Assembly (NCBI GenBank): GCA_030760725.1
Contig: JASWHV010000017.1
Span: 5,868,959-5,932,958 of the forward strand
Source of the DNA: Neostapfia colusana
Taxonomy: Eukaryota > Streptophyta > Magnoliopsida > Poales > Poaceae
Direction: 5' to 3'
DNA length: 64,000 nucleotides
The notes below the pieces were generated by a model that did not search any database, was not told the origin of the DNA, and saw only the letters and a list, made by a program, of their open reading frames with translations. A program made the position numbers and the translations under genes. Of this stretch, positions 26,435 to 38,739 are shown piece by piece; the stretch's first letter is position 1; each line of letters starts with the position of its first letter.

Positions 26435-27644
26435 TGTCAAAGTGTGAGCTGTGACACTTCTCCCGGTACCGCTACTGGAGCTATCCGCGGAGGTTTGTTG
26501 TTTGGAGGGGCTAACATCGCTAGGCCGATCGAGGCTGATGAACACGGTGAACACAGACATTTACGTGGTTCGGGCCGCCGGAGCGTAAAACCCTACGTCC
26601 ACGAGACTGAGTTGTTGTATATCTTTGAGTGTGTGTTGAGGGGTCAGAGATCGAACCGAACCCTTTGCCCGTAGACTGCCCCGGTCCTTTTATAGTTCAA
26701 GGCCAGGGCAGTTACATTGAGGCCCGAGGCCAGACAGGTGGCCCTGCCGCTATTCGTACCCTATACATGTGCTATGGTATTTACAGCTATGTGTAATGTC
26801 GCTGCCGGTGGAGTGAAAGAGCACCGCCTGACATATCGGGCACCTCTGACCGAATTGATGGTGGCGGGTGAAGGCCCCATCTTGTCACTGCGTCCTCTCG
26901 GTCTGCTGGGCGACACTGTGTCGTTGGGCAGCACTGTGCCGCTGTCACGCCTCGCCGCCATGTCCCATCACCATAATGACGAATGGGAGTGGGTGGAGGC
27001 ATGACGCGCCATGCTTTTGGGGAAGGCACGATTCTTGAATGCGCGATCTATCAACGCACGTCTCCTTGACTTCTGAGACCCACTGCCTATGACAGATCGT
27101 GGGACGCATGGCGGCTCCAGAGCCCTCCTCGGCTGGGAGGTCAGGCCCGATGCCTGGGGACACGTGGCAGCTTCAGACCTCGCCTCAGCAGGGAGGCCAG
27201 GTTCGGAGCCAAGGACACATGGCGGCTCCAGAGCCCTTCTTAGCAGAGAGGTCCGGCCCGGATCCTAGGGACACGTGGCAGCTCCAGACCCTGCCTCAAT
27301 AGGGAGGCCAGGTCTGGGGCCAAGGACACGTGGCGGCTCCGGAGCCCTCCTCGGCAGGGAGGTCCGACCCGGAGTCTGGGGACACATGGCATCTCCGGTC
27401 CCTGCCTCAGCGGGGAGGCCTGGTCCGGGGCCAAGAACACGTGGCGTCTTCAAAGCCCTCCTCAGCGGGGAGGTCCAGGCCGAAGCTTGGGCACACGTGG
27501 CAGCGCCGGACCCTGCCTCAGTGGGGAGGCCTGGTCCGAGGCCAAGGACATGTGGTCGAGCCAGCGCTCGCCTCAATAGGGAGGCGGGGTCTAGACTGTC
27601 TTCAACCCTCCACTCGGGGGTACCCGTTCTGCAGGATACCGATA
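26435..27644 (-). mobile_element. Solo LTR related to the Tat-like element's LTR
   Basis: It is flanked by perfect 5-bp repeats GATAG (26430-26434 and 27645-27649) with no internal region, so it is a solo LTR formed by LTR-LTR recombination. In minus orientation it starts TATCGG (one change from TGTCGG) and ends TTTGACA. It shares with the LTRs at 38611-39731 and 44039-45161 the segment ACGTGGTTCGGGCCGCCGG, a TATA box (CTATAAAAGG, 26695-26686) and a G-box repeat array (27110-27560). It is about 1.2 kb long, against 1.12 kb in the related element. Confidence 0.85.
27110..27560. promoter_or_regulatory. G-box repeat array in solo LTR U3
   Basis: ACACGTGGC or one-base variants (ACACATGGC) recur near 27161, 27215, 27271, 27326, 27381, 27437, 27493 and 27548, a spacing of about 55 bp. 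Each repeat also carries a GGGAGG...CCAGG-type string. Confidence 0.55.
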
Positions 27645-27649
27645 GATAG

Positions 27650-27960
27650 GACAGGTCCCAGAAAAAATCGCTCATTTTCCTACCTAAGGGCCCTTCTTCT
27701 CTCTTTCTTTCACTCTAAAAGAAAATACTCTCTCATCATCTCTCTCTGGAGTTGCTGTTAATGTCAACCCCATCTTTGGCTTGGTGGAGAACCAAATGCC
27801 TTTGATGTGTGGGTGGCTGGTATTTCCTTCTCTCTCTCCCTCTCTCTGCCTCTCTCTCTTTCTCTCTATCCTTTTTTATATCTTCACCCCTATCTCTTAG
27901 AATTATTGTGTGGGGCTAGGAGAGAGGAAGTTGGATTGATATAAAGCCAAACAAATCTGC
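27650..27960 (+). promoter_or_regulatory. Probable promoter of the HAP8-like gene
   Basis: The stretch contains a CT-rich tract (about 27828-27875), typical of plant core promoters and 5' leaders, and TATATC/TATTTATT strings near 27877 and 27990. The solo LTR ends only a few bases upstream. The transcription start is not defined. Confidence 0.35.
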
Positions 27961-28334
27961 AGCGGCTTCTCTCACCCCTATTTATTCTCCTTTCCCCCGC
28001 CCCTCCTCCCGATCTGCTTCCAATCCTCCCCCAAAAATCGAAACACTCAGCACCACAGAGTTCCTCGACCTCCTCTTCGTTTGCTCCCCGTGTTGATCTA
28101 CGAGGATGATCTCTCCTGTATCTGCGTGTATGGGGGAACTGATGTGAGGAAAGGTGAGACTTTGTGGTGTTCTTGTTAGATCTTGCTTCGTCGTGATTTT
28201 CTAGAATGTTCTTGACTTCCTTGCCCGATTCCGCGGGATTTGTCCTTGTTTTTGTGCGTCTTTCCCCTTCTCCTCTCGCTGCTGGTTATAGACTTCCACG
28301 GAGTAGATCTCTCTCGGTTTGTCTCATATTTTTC

Positions 28335-28850
28335 TATCGTTGCTTATGTTAGATCCGTTGTTCTTCTTTGTTCTTTCTCGCTTGATTCATATGTTTTTCA
28401 TATTTAGCAAAGTTCTTGATCCCATCTCTTTTTATTTTTCAGATCTAGTGAAGATTATTCCCTCTTCTCCGCTCCTGTGCTCCGGTGGGTTACCATTTTC
28501 CAAGCCAGAATCTCTCCATGACACAATAGATTAGGCATATAAATCCTTCCCTTTCTTACTTCCCCGTTGTATTTCTAGTGACTAATCCCCCTTTTATATC
28601 GCTGCTTACGTTAGATCTCCGTTGTTCTTCTTTGTTCTGTCTCGCTTGATCTGTATGTTGTTCTTATGGGACAAAGTTCTTGATCCCATCGCCTTTTGTT
28701 TTCCAGATCTGGAGAAGATTAGTCCGTCTTCTGGACTTTTATTCTCCAATGGGTTATCATTTCCATGCCAAATCCCTCTATCGGGCCATAGATTAGGCGA
28801 ATAAATCTTTCCCTTTCTTTCTTCTTCGTCGTATTGTTGTTGACTATCCT
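28335..28850 (+). repeat. Tandem duplication in the leader intron
   Basis: A segment of about 255 bp beginning TATCG(T/C)TGCTTA(T/C)GTTAG occurs at 28335 and again at 28597 (offset 262). Both copies contain CAAAGTTCTTGATCCCATC and TAGATTAGGC. The copies have diverged by roughly a fifth, so the duplication is old. Confidence 0.8.
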
Positions 28851-29411
28851 CGTTTTCTTCCTTCCTTTTTTACTATTTATTTCCTCATCAAGAAAGCACT
28901 ATTATACAAGCTTCCTTCTGAACTTGTTAACTATCATGCCTCGTTCACTCTCGTTCCCTTTGTACAAATTCTCACTCGGGTTGTTTGATTCATTCAAGCT
29001 CCCCCTTCATCTTCTTCGTGACTAGCCCTCACTGCGCCTCGCCCTGTTATGATATTTCATGTGCTCTCTACTTGTCTGACATGACTGGTTCTCCCCCCAT
29101 TTTTATGTTCTTTGTTCGATCGATCCGTCTATTGTTATTTCTCTCTACATAAAATGACATCATTAGTTTCGCCAATATGAGCTCACCTAAGGTGTGGACA
29201 TGAAACAACATGGGTCTTGGTTTCTCTCTGCAGGTGCCTAATAAGGTAGTAGGCGGCGAAGGAAGCATAACTTCTTTCCACCTTGTTATATTACTATCTA
29301 GGTATGCTGGAGTGCAAGGATAAGAGCAAGACCAATTGCTTCACAACCTTGGGTTCTTGGTGTTAACCGTAACAGCAGTATATCTGCAGGGTCAGTGAAG
29401 GCATTCATTTA

Positions 29412-29471
29412 ATGTTATCCAGTGAGCACCATTCAGGCTCCTCCAAGTTTTGTCCCAGGTGTGAGAGTTGA
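29412..29471 (+). CDS. Short upstream frame before the HAP8-like start
   Basis: The ATG at 29412 opens 19 codons (MLSSEHHSG...) and stops at TGA 29469-29471, 13 bp before the chosen ATG. It contains FCPRCES, and dropping a single base near 29471 would join it in frame to the main protein. It is therefore either a regulatory upstream ORF or the true N-terminus broken by an insertion or sequencing error. Confidence 0.35.
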   Translation: MLSSEHHSGSSKFCPRCES

Positions 29472-29484
29472 TCCGGCAACATCC

Positions 29485-32400
29485 ATGGCAAAGTCGTCGA
29501 CGTGCCAGAATCCCAGAGATCTGGTCCAACCATGCACCAAATTCTCCATCAGGTGAAAAAGAGAACCCTTGATTCCGTATGTACGTAGATAGATTAGTTT
29601 GTGCATTCTAGATTATGCTGGGCTTTGCGTCTTTCACATGCATTTTGATTAATGATTAGTTACTGCTTTGAGGGGTTGGATTGGGCATGAATGGTTGCTT
29701 CAGACTTAATCTATGTTATTGTTGGAAGGGTTTAATTAGTTTGATTTTCTGATAATTAATAAAAAGGTGGCCTTTTTTTCAACACTGCAATGTGAAAGCA
29801 TGTTCAGTTTGGTCATGTTTGTGTTGTGTTACTCTCCTCTTTACAACATATAGCTAAGGAGTTTGAACCTCATACAGTTAGATGACACTATACGTGGAGT
29901 ATTCTTCATCTGGATAGGATTAGCATATGCTAACATGTCCATGTTTCTATCCATGTATTCCAGAGATTATGCTTTTTCTTCAAGGAGCAAAGGCATCAAT
30001 AGAAGTTGGCCCTTCCATCCAGACTTATTGCATCTTTTCTTGAAGCGTGGTGTGAGAGATCCGTTGCCTCCATTTGAGCCCCCTGATTTGATTCGGTCAT
30101 CTCTATTTAATACTTTCACTAATGTCGGGCAATACACAAAACCCGTCACCTGTGTTGGTTTGGTGAAGACTAGAGATGATGGTTCGTCAGAGATGGATAT
30201 AAGTGATATCAATTTTCAGTCGAGCCAACGAGTAGATGAATCATCACTTGGTCCATCACTTTGCACATCACCGAAAGATGGCAAATTTGGTATTGGCCAA
30301 GTGGAGAGTACAAATGAATCTGATCATACTAATGGATTGATACCAGTAGATCTACAAGATAATAGTTGGGCAAAGACAAGTCAACAAACTGAGTTAGCTG
30401 GGCCTTTGGGGCGGTCAAAAAATCTTGAGTCATCGTGCGAGACATCACAGAAGAAGTGCAAACTTGTAGTCAAGTTAGGCACCTTGACTGATTCTCAGAG
30501 AACGGAAGACATAGCACCTAACTCTACCTCAGTTTCAGACCAAATGGCTTCAAAGACTTGTCCTGTTTGCAAGGTGTTTGCTTCCACTTCAAACACCACA
30601 CTGAATGCCCACATAGATCAATGTCTTTCTATCGAGTCTAATCCTAAGCTTGTTGAAATGGTTCGTGTGAAGCCTAAAGTGAAACCAAAGAAGAAACGAT
30701 TGATGGTAGATATATACAAAGATCTTGATCGTGGAAATGACACTAACGCGGCGATTGAATTAACAATACCTGTTGTGAATAATGAAGTTTGGACTCAGAA
30801 TCAAATCCAAGAGGTGGTACCATTTGATGCAAGAGATGATGAAAAGGAAGGAGATGTCTATGTTGATTCTAATGGCATAAAAGTTCAAGATTTGTCAAAG
30901 TGTACTGATGCACCTTTGGTTTTGAGCGATGAGGTTGGTACAAAGAAAGTTCCAAAGCATAACACTAGGACTGGTATGCTATTGAGGAAAAAGATCTTGA
31001 AGTCTAAAATGTTGAAGAATAAGATGCTCAAAATGCAAGGAAAGAAGTACAACGAAATGAACCGTTTGAACTCTCAGGTACGAGTGTATTTAACTTAATG
31101 TATAGGATGCTTTTTAACTGAAATTCCAGCACTGTTTTTTATTTCTTGAATGTGATTATGGTCTATTATTCAAGGATTGTGTACTCATGCTTTGTTAGGC
31201 CTCTTAGATTGTAGTTCGGAATGTTTTGAGTGAAGTGGTTTTCGTTTTATTCTTTTATGAAGTTTCTAAAAACTCTTGTTTTAACTTCACATGTTGTAAA
31301 TGATTTTTAAGAACAGAGATTTGATTTAGATACAATGATGTTAGCTTGCAATTGTAATATGTAGATACAGGAGCATAGGCAAATGTTTTTCCCAACCGTA
31401 GAGCTCATTGTTTAATTGCTACCGAGTCCTTTGCTCCATAGCAGATAAAAAGCAACCATGTCACATTAATTAATGGAAAAACACTTTTATGTCCTGGCTG
31501 CAACATTCTTTGCAGTATAAATTTGTAAAGTGTCAACATTCTCAGTGAGTTTGCTATGCCTTATATTAATCTTCTAGATGCCTTAGGATATGAATATATT
31601 GCTTATTTGTTTGCATGTTAAATATTTATCAATTGCATATGATAATATTTTGTTCCGTAGTCCATTTCATTAAATTGTTTTCTCACTTTTTATGCCATTT
31701 GATTTACTCTTGCGAGACATGCATAGGTCCAAGCAGATCCACGTGGTGGTATCGATGAGGACACAACTGAGGGCGGACTGCATGCACAAAATCCTATGGA
31801 AAGTTCGAGCAATCATGGTTCGGGGACTATGAGGCAGTGGGTTTGTTCCAAACAATTAGATATTAGCAAGAATGGAGCGCAGGAGTTGGCGAGGAACAAC
31901 ATGCTTGGTTTTGATAGTTCTCCAGTTATAGAAAGTCCTACGGAGGCATTTTCTTCCGAGCAACCAGAAGAGATGGGCACTACATTAAAATCAAACGGGG
32001 TTGAGCACAGTAAAGATTCTTCAAGATTACTGGAATCGTTGCCACAAAATCCTCCTCACAACAGTGTCTTACCAAAAGCAACAAGACTTGCTGCTGCTAT
32101 TGCAAAGAGAAAAATTAGGGAGATTGGAAGGAGAGAAGCTTATAAGTCAGATAATTATGATGCAACAAAGGACTCCAGGTCACTGAAAAGGTCTGGAGCT
32201 AGGAGCTACTTCTCTATTGCAGGGCCAAGTAATGGATTTAACAGATTAGCATCTACCTCTAAGAAGTTTCGAAAGCAAAGATCTATGTCGAGGACTGGCA
32301 GACATGCATTTTCACCTTCTGGTCATAGTTTTGGCCAAGGCAATGGACCTGACACCAGACATGCGACCAAGAAGTTCAGACTTAATAATAATAGCACCCT

Positions 32401-34087
32401 CAAAAAGTTTGTGAAGCATACCGAAGATGAAGAGGATACTCCAAGTAATGACCTCTCTTTTCAAAGTGGCATGCCATTATCGGGACAGCAGGACAATCCG
32501 GATGATGTGGAACAACAAACAGTGGGTACAGAAACATATTATGGATGTGAAAAACCTGAGAATGATACACCAAATGCTTTAGTATCTAGTAATGGTCCTG
32601 ATCACTCTTGCAATGAAATAAGCAATGGTTCATTGAGTCCTGAAAATAATGGAACTGGCCATGATATTTTGGTTGAAGACTATTCTATTGGAGTGGAGGA
32701 TCCAGGCTCTAGTGAGCAATTACAAAATCATGCTAATGAAACCATGAATGTTGTCAGTAATGAGATGAATGAACGGCAGATGGATCTAGCTTCAACAAAG
32801 GAATCTAGTGCTTGTGTGAATGATAACAGAGAAATGGGTCCTAGAGCTCCTCAGAATAATTCATCAATGACGTCAGATAAAGAATACTCCAATCAAGAGC
32901 ATGGTTTGCTATTCGGACGAAACTCACTGGATTCTCATGTTTTGACTGCCTCAACTATGCCTCCAAATGTTTTGAAGGATTCAAGAACTAAAGAGTCAGT
33001 AATAGGTCCATCTACTCTTAGGATCACTGAACAGCGAATCACTGGGAGCTTGAATCAAGAAACCAATTCAGCGCCTACTGCTAGACACGATGAACAACTA
33101 TCTAATGAGGAAGCATTGTGTTGTTCTTGTCAAAAAAGTATTTCCAAAGAGTCTCAGATACAAAATCAAAGTGAGATAACGAGGCCACTTCTGAATTTTA
33201 GGGGGAAACAGGTTTCGCAGCTGCACATTGGTTTGACAGCGTCATCATCTTTCGACACATACCAAACAACCAGCACAAAGGCTAACCCTTTTTTAGATTC
33301 ACTCGATCAGCCATCAGAAGTTAAGATTTCAGGTGAAACTTCTAAGAACCTCTCATCGTATACAACAGGTTGTACAAGTCACTCGTTACAAACTCAGCTT
33401 TCTTCACCATCAAATCATATTTTGAGGCTGATGGGTAAGAATTTAATGGTGAACAATGAAGAGAGTGTGCATCCACCAGTGCCAAGTTCAGAGTACAACC
33501 TGAAAGGGAATTATGTGGCACCTGTTGGTTTTGTGTCACCAAACTACCAACATCCCAATGATTTTGCATTTATGAACACGGCTCCGGCCATACCTAATCA
33601 CCAGATTCCTCTACCAAGTGTTCAAGCTGGCAGCTTTGCTAGGCCTCCATTGCACAATAATTCTTTGGTGCAATCTCACCATCATTCTCAGAGGTCCTAC
33701 CGGAATCTTGTGCCGGTCATGCATCATCCTACCTACACGACGAATGAAGTGATTATGATTGATGACTCTCCTGAACGCAGAAGTGAGTCACAAGTTAGCA
33801 TGCTGCAACCCCCTGCACCCACCCAAACAACAATCTCAGTGCCGAACACTACGGCACCCATGCCATTTTTCTATCTTCCACCGCCTCCAGTTTCGCTGAG
33901 GGAGAGGGTGGTTGCTGGTTCCCTGCCTGTATTTGCAAACATTGGCTCAATGGTTGGTTTTAACTCATCAGGTCAAGGGAGCCAAACGGAGGTAGCCAAT
34001 TCTTACATGTCAAGTCCGTCCTTTGTCCACTCTCAAACTGGTTACATCAACTCACCTGTGTACTACTCGCAAAATCCATGGCGGTAA
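29485..34087 (+). CDS. HAP8-like nuclear protein with a UBZ4-type zinc finger
   Basis: Proposed coding exons are 29485-29552, 29964-31077 and 31727-34087, giving 1180 aa; all junctions are GT-AG and the phases agree. The first junction creates FSIRDYAF, followed by SKGINRSWPF...LPPFEPPDL, an N-terminal block I associate with plant HAPLESS8-like proteins; that match is from memory. Residues 222-243 form a C-x2-C...H-x3-C finger (Cys222, Cys225, His239, Cys243) of the Rad18/UBZ4 type, known to bind ubiquitin. A basic run (KPKVKPKKKR) follows as a likely nuclear signal. The rest is Ser/Asn-rich and probably disordered, with VIMIDD (1069-1074) resembling a SUMO-interacting motif. The molecular role is unknown. 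The start is uncertain: an upstream ATG (29412) opens a 19-codon frame that ends at TGA 29469-29471, one base out of register. Confidence 0.8.
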
Positions 34088-34395
34088 TTTCTCAGCAACT
34101 CAAATGACCAGGGGAACAGAGGGAAACTCCATTCAACTTATTACTGGTCATCAGTGTCAGAGATTGGAGGCATGAGAGTTTTGTGTTGGGTCTCAACAAA
34201 TGCTTGACATTAGTGTTCCTGTATGAGTTATCTGACTTTCATGAGGATTTTTCACATCGGTTGCTTCTTTAGTTTTTGCTTAAAAGTAAACATGTTTGCC
34301 TGCAAAGTTGCAGTAAGTTGCAGTATGCAATGCACAATAGTACTCGAATAAATGGCATACTATTTATGGAATAAACCAATACCTTACATGGTTAT
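34088..34395 (+). other. 3' UTR of the HAP8-like gene
   Basis: It follows the TAA stop. AATAAA-type signals occur near 34349 (CGAATAAATGG) and 34373 (GGAATAAACC), so the transcript probably ends close to 34400. Confidence 0.5.
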
Positions 34396-35481
34396 ATTCC
34401 CCTAAGTTTTTTCCCTTTGATGTTGTATCTCCTTTTCACTCTGTTCTGTGGATCATCGCTCGTCATCAGGTATATGCCGTAGCTGATGCATGGTAAAATG
34501 AAGTATAGTATTCGTTTTACATACAAAGATGACACAAAAAGCTTTGGTATTCTCGTGCCTGTTTAGACGCTAATTATTTCTGCAGGACACACCACGCGTA
34601 AACCTACGCAAACAAGTTTGAAATCTAGTTTTGTCTACAACGGTCTTGATTGTCTCACTGCTGCAACATCTTGAATGGTGATGTACATCTCGGTCGATGC
34701 ATGGAGCCTTAGTTAGATCCTGTTTGGGTTGTATCCTAATCTTAGTCTTAAATTAAAAGGGTTGGAGATTTTAGTGGTGGCATATATAAAGACGGGGGAT
34801 TGTCAAATGGAAAAGCTGGGGATTGGTTGCAATGTTCAAAGGTATAAACTCAGTGGCTCGGGAACAACTAAGTAGCTAGAAACGGTCGGGACATGAGAAA
34901 AAAAAAAGATAGTAATCCACATCATCCTGCTCCAGCCTCGCCAGCCTCGGGCAAAACGAGACGGGGACCCGCGTCCAACGCTACAGGTGGAGGAGAACGG
35001 TCGGTCGCGGCCATGGCTCCCTCTCGCCGGCTTCAGATCAACCTGCAAATTAGTGAGTTGTTACGTGTGGCCAAAATGAATACGTGCAGCTCCATTTTCA
35101 GCAGGGATGGGCGGACGGATACGGTCCCCCAACCATACAGCTGCCGTGCATGCACGTAAGTAATTAAAACAGCAGCCAACTCTTCGTACTATAGCCAGTG
35201 GCATGCAGGGCAGCTAGCGTCACGTGCGACGACGTTGTAGTTGCGTGCGGCCGTACGTACGCTTGCCCGGGTTCTGCTTAATAGCTTCCCTGGGTTGCTG
35301 GATCGGTCTCGTCGCGGTTGTTCATTCCCTGTTTGATGATGATTAGAGGTAAATAGAGAGATCGGTGAGCATTAGAGCGGGGGTTCTGACGTACGTGACG
35401 GGATAATTCTTACTAGCTAGAAAACAGGAACAAGAATTTGAAGCACGTATCAGTATTGAAACCTTGTTCTTTCTGTACGTA
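34396..35481. other. Intergenic, nothing recognised
   Basis: No conserved frame, RNA gene or clear transposon terminus was found. The part around 34900-35330 is GC-richer with CGTACG-type palindromes and could be promoter-like or decayed transposon DNA. Confidence 0.4.
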
Positions 35482-35494
35482 TCAAGCATAAATT
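35482..35494. repeat. LINE target-site duplication, left copy
   Basis: TCAAGCATAAATT adjoins the poly-T tract and matches 49483-49495 at 12 of 13 positions. Its last bases overlap the start of the T run, so the exact end is ambiguous by a few bases. Confidence 0.7.
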
Positions 35495-35647
35495 TTTTTT
35501 TTTGAAAATGCCCTGAAGGCGTTCAATTATAAGAAAGAAGAGAGTGTGTACCTTTGGATACAGTAGTACTTAAGTTACATGCCAATGAGAGAATAGAATC
35601 ACACGACGCTGGGCAGAGCACATGAGCCGCGCCCATGAGGTTACTTT

Positions 35648-38610
35648 TCACGATGCAGCAGCTAATAGCTTTCCTAGATTTTTACAATCCGCTAGGCACC
35701 AGTCCGCAGCTTCTCTCTTGATGTCGTCAAGTAATTGGTGGATGTCCCGCTCCTTTTCTGTGAACACCCGTGCATTCCGCTCCCGCCATAGAGCCCACAG
35801 TGTTAGAATGATGAGTGATCTGGCGCCTTTTGATTTTACTTTGTCATTTGGGCACTGCATTTCATGGAACCAGCCTTCAACATTTTGCGCTACCGGCCAG
35901 CTGGTAGGATGCAAGCCCGGTACTCTTGCCCATGAACCAATTGAGTCCCAGATTGATATTGTCGAAGGGCATTCTACAAAGAGGTGGTGGCTTGTTTCCA
36001 GACTGCGGCGACACAGGGGACAAAAATAGTCGTTTGGCCCTTCACGCATAAGAAGTCTATCCGCTGTCCATAGCCGGTTTTGTAGCAGTAACCACATGAA
36101 CACCTTGCATTTTATTGGCGCCCATTGCTGCCAGACATTCTTGTGGAACAACGGCGTTTCGGATCCTTGAAACTGTAACCGATATGCAGATCTTGCTAAT
36201 TAAGTGCCCCCGGGAGACAGTGTCCAAATAATTTCGTCTTGGACATCTTGCCGCAGTTCCACTTGTTAGTCATCAATCTGAATCCATAGATCGATGAATT
36301 CCAGGAGTATGTCGCCAGAAAGCCGCGGCAAGAGGTCACAGATCCACCCACCATCATGCAGGGCGTCTGCAACCGTCTTCTTTTTACCGCGTGAAATCTG
36401 ATACAACCTCGGAAAGAGCAGGTACGGTGCCTGCCCCTGCAACCAACTTGATCTCCAGAATAGTGCCTGGTGACCATCTCCTATGTTTACCTTGGTTGCC
36501 GATGCAAACAGAGCATGTTCTGTTTCGCCGATGGGGAGCTCAAAGGCATTCCATGGACGGTCTGGTTGCATCCACGTGCACCATAGCCAGCGAAGCCTGA
36601 GGGCGCGGGCAAATTTTTCTAAGCTAGAGATGCCCAGTCCTCCGCACTCGACTGGCATGCAGACCCTTGACCATTTTACCTTGCATTTTCCTCCATGCAT
36701 TCTCCCTGTTCCTGCCCATAAGAATCTGCGTCGCACTTTGTCCATGTCCTTTATGACCTTCTTGGGTGTTTTGATAACAGTGAGGTGGTATGTCAGCATT
36801 GAGCTAAGCACTGTGTGCACCAATTCCCGCCGACCTCCAATGCTTAGCAATTTCGTCTGCCAACCAGCGAGTTTACTCATGATCTTGTCAAGCACATTCT
36901 GGAAATGACTCACTCGGGGCCGTCCCAGCGTTAGCGGAAGTCCAAGGTATGTTATCGGCCAGGAGGCCCTTTGACCTTGGAAGTTGTGTAGGACACCATC
37001 CAAGTCTGTGCCATCACACTTTATTGGGGCAATGACACTCTTGCTAACGTTTATATTCAGTCCTGTCATCTGCCCAAAGTAGTGCAAAATTTGCATTGCT
37101 GCCATTAATTCTTGCCTTGATGGGTTAAGGAATAACACAACATCATCTGCATACATTGATAACTATAATGGTGCATGTCGCGCGGGCAAGGGGGATATAA
37201 CCCCTTCCTCTGTTGCTTGCTGGAATAACCTGTGGAGGGTGTCAATAACAATTATAAACAGATACGGGGAGATGGGATCTCCGTGACGCAACCATCGACG
37301 GTGTAAAATAGTCGGCCCTACTGTTCCGTTGAGCAGAACCGATGAAGAAGCCGAACAAAGCAACATAGAGATCCAGTCACGCCATCTAGCAGAGAATCCC
37401 CGTCGATTAAGGTTTTTGAAGAGGTGCTCCCAGGAGATGGAGTCAAGAGCCTTGCTGATGTCAATTTTCAGGAGCAACATCGGAGTGGCAGTCCTATGGA
37501 AGAAACGCGCCAGGCCTCTGACATACAAAAAAATTTCCTGGATGCACCTCTTACTGATGAACGCGCTTTGTGCAACTGAGATTAACTCGTTGATCACCTT
37601 CTTAAGACGCAGAGCAAGCACTTTTGAAATGAGTTTGCCGGCTGAATGCAGCAGACTAATTGGCCTGTAGTCTCCCGGGTCATCCACCACTTCTCTCTTT
37701 GGCAGCAGGACTATATGTGCTCTATTTATTTTGGGCAGGGGTCCTGAATGTAATGAGTGGAAACAGTTAAAAGCAGCCACTACATCCTCCTTGATGATCG
37801 CCCAACACTTGCGGTAAAAAAGGCCTGTAAATCCATCGGGTCCAGGCGCCTTCTCAGCCGGAGTGTCACAGATAGCAGCCCAAATTTCATCTTCAGTGAA
37901 GGGATCGTCCAGTGTCTGACTCGAGATGCGCGGAAGATTTAAACGGTCCCAGTCAGGTGTGTACCTTCGTGGCTGTGGTGAACCAACAAGCTTTGTGAAA
38001 TGATGCTTCAGGATGTTTTCTTTCTCCTCATTAGTCCACCTTATCGTGCCATTTTGGTCTCTAAGCGATGTAATGAAGTTTTTCCTAGCCCTGCCATTTG
38101 CTCGGATATGAAAAAACTTTGTGCAGGCGTCTCCCTCACGTAACCAAGTAATGCGAGATGTTTGACGCCTTCTTGATCTTTCAACCGCGGAGAGGCCAAA
38201 AGCACGACATTGGAGGTCTTTCCGCAGCCCCGCCTCATCGTCAGTCAGCTGACGTTCCTCCTGTGCTAAGTCCAAACGGTGTATGACATCCAATGCAATA
38301 TGTAACTGCAATCTGGCATCCTGGAAAAGATTCCTGCTCCATCTAGTTAGCTCCCGTGCCGTTTCCTGCAGCTTATAATTCAGTTTATTCATCGCTGAGT
38401 GGCCTGGGACTGTGCTGTTCCATACAGAGGATACGATTTGCATAAAGCTCGGGACTCTTGGCCAGAAATTTTCAAATCTGAATTGTTTTTTTCTATGTGG
38501 GCGTTGCTGGGGTAGCAGTAGGATAGGGCAATGATCAGATAATGCTGCAGGCAACCCTCTCAAGGTGTAGCTCGGGAAGGCCAGATCCCGTTCTCGGTTC
38601 GCAAAGGCAC
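35648..38610 (-). pseudogene. LINE ORF2, reverse transcriptase and C-terminal part
   Basis: After the inserted element the frame resumes with the end of the endonuclease (FANRERD...SDHCPIL). The reverse transcriptase follows with GPDGFTGLFYRKCW, LLPKREVVDDPGDYRPISLL, LLLKIDISKALDSI and the catalytic YADD near 37150. The C-terminal region has the CPLC...H...C zinc pattern of plant LINEs (zf-RVT, near 36020). It is broken by TAG 37165-37163, three codons before the M of MYADD, TAA 36268-36266, and TAA 36202-36200. The stop at 35648 ends the frame. Confidence 0.9.
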
Positions 38611-38739
38611 TGTCGAAGTGTGCGGTCGACACTTCCCCCGGGCCTGCACTGGGAGGCCGCGGAGGTTCCTTTTCGGAGGGGCTAGTCACTTGCGGAGAGC
38701 TTGAGCGTATGGACGAGTTAGTAAGAGCTTGACACGGCA

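Larger units (their letters stand above)
27990..29484 (+). other. Spliced 5' leader of the HAP8-like gene
   Basis: A non-coding exon plausibly ends at GGAAAG|GTGAGAC (about 28154). Candidate acceptors are CTCTGCAG at 29233 and TATCTGCAG near 29389, followed by short non-coding exon sequence that leads to the start codon region. The intron holds a tandem duplication (28335-28850). Splice sites are inferred from consensus only. Confidence 0.4.

Noticed and set aside
27265..27761. Several open frames of 120-140 codons on both strands
   Set aside because: They arise from the G-box repeat array of the solo LTR; sequence is repetitive and all frames are open because of composition.
36391..37942. 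Plus-strand frames over the LINE RT region
   Set aside because: They are antisense shadows of the reverse transcriptase frame.
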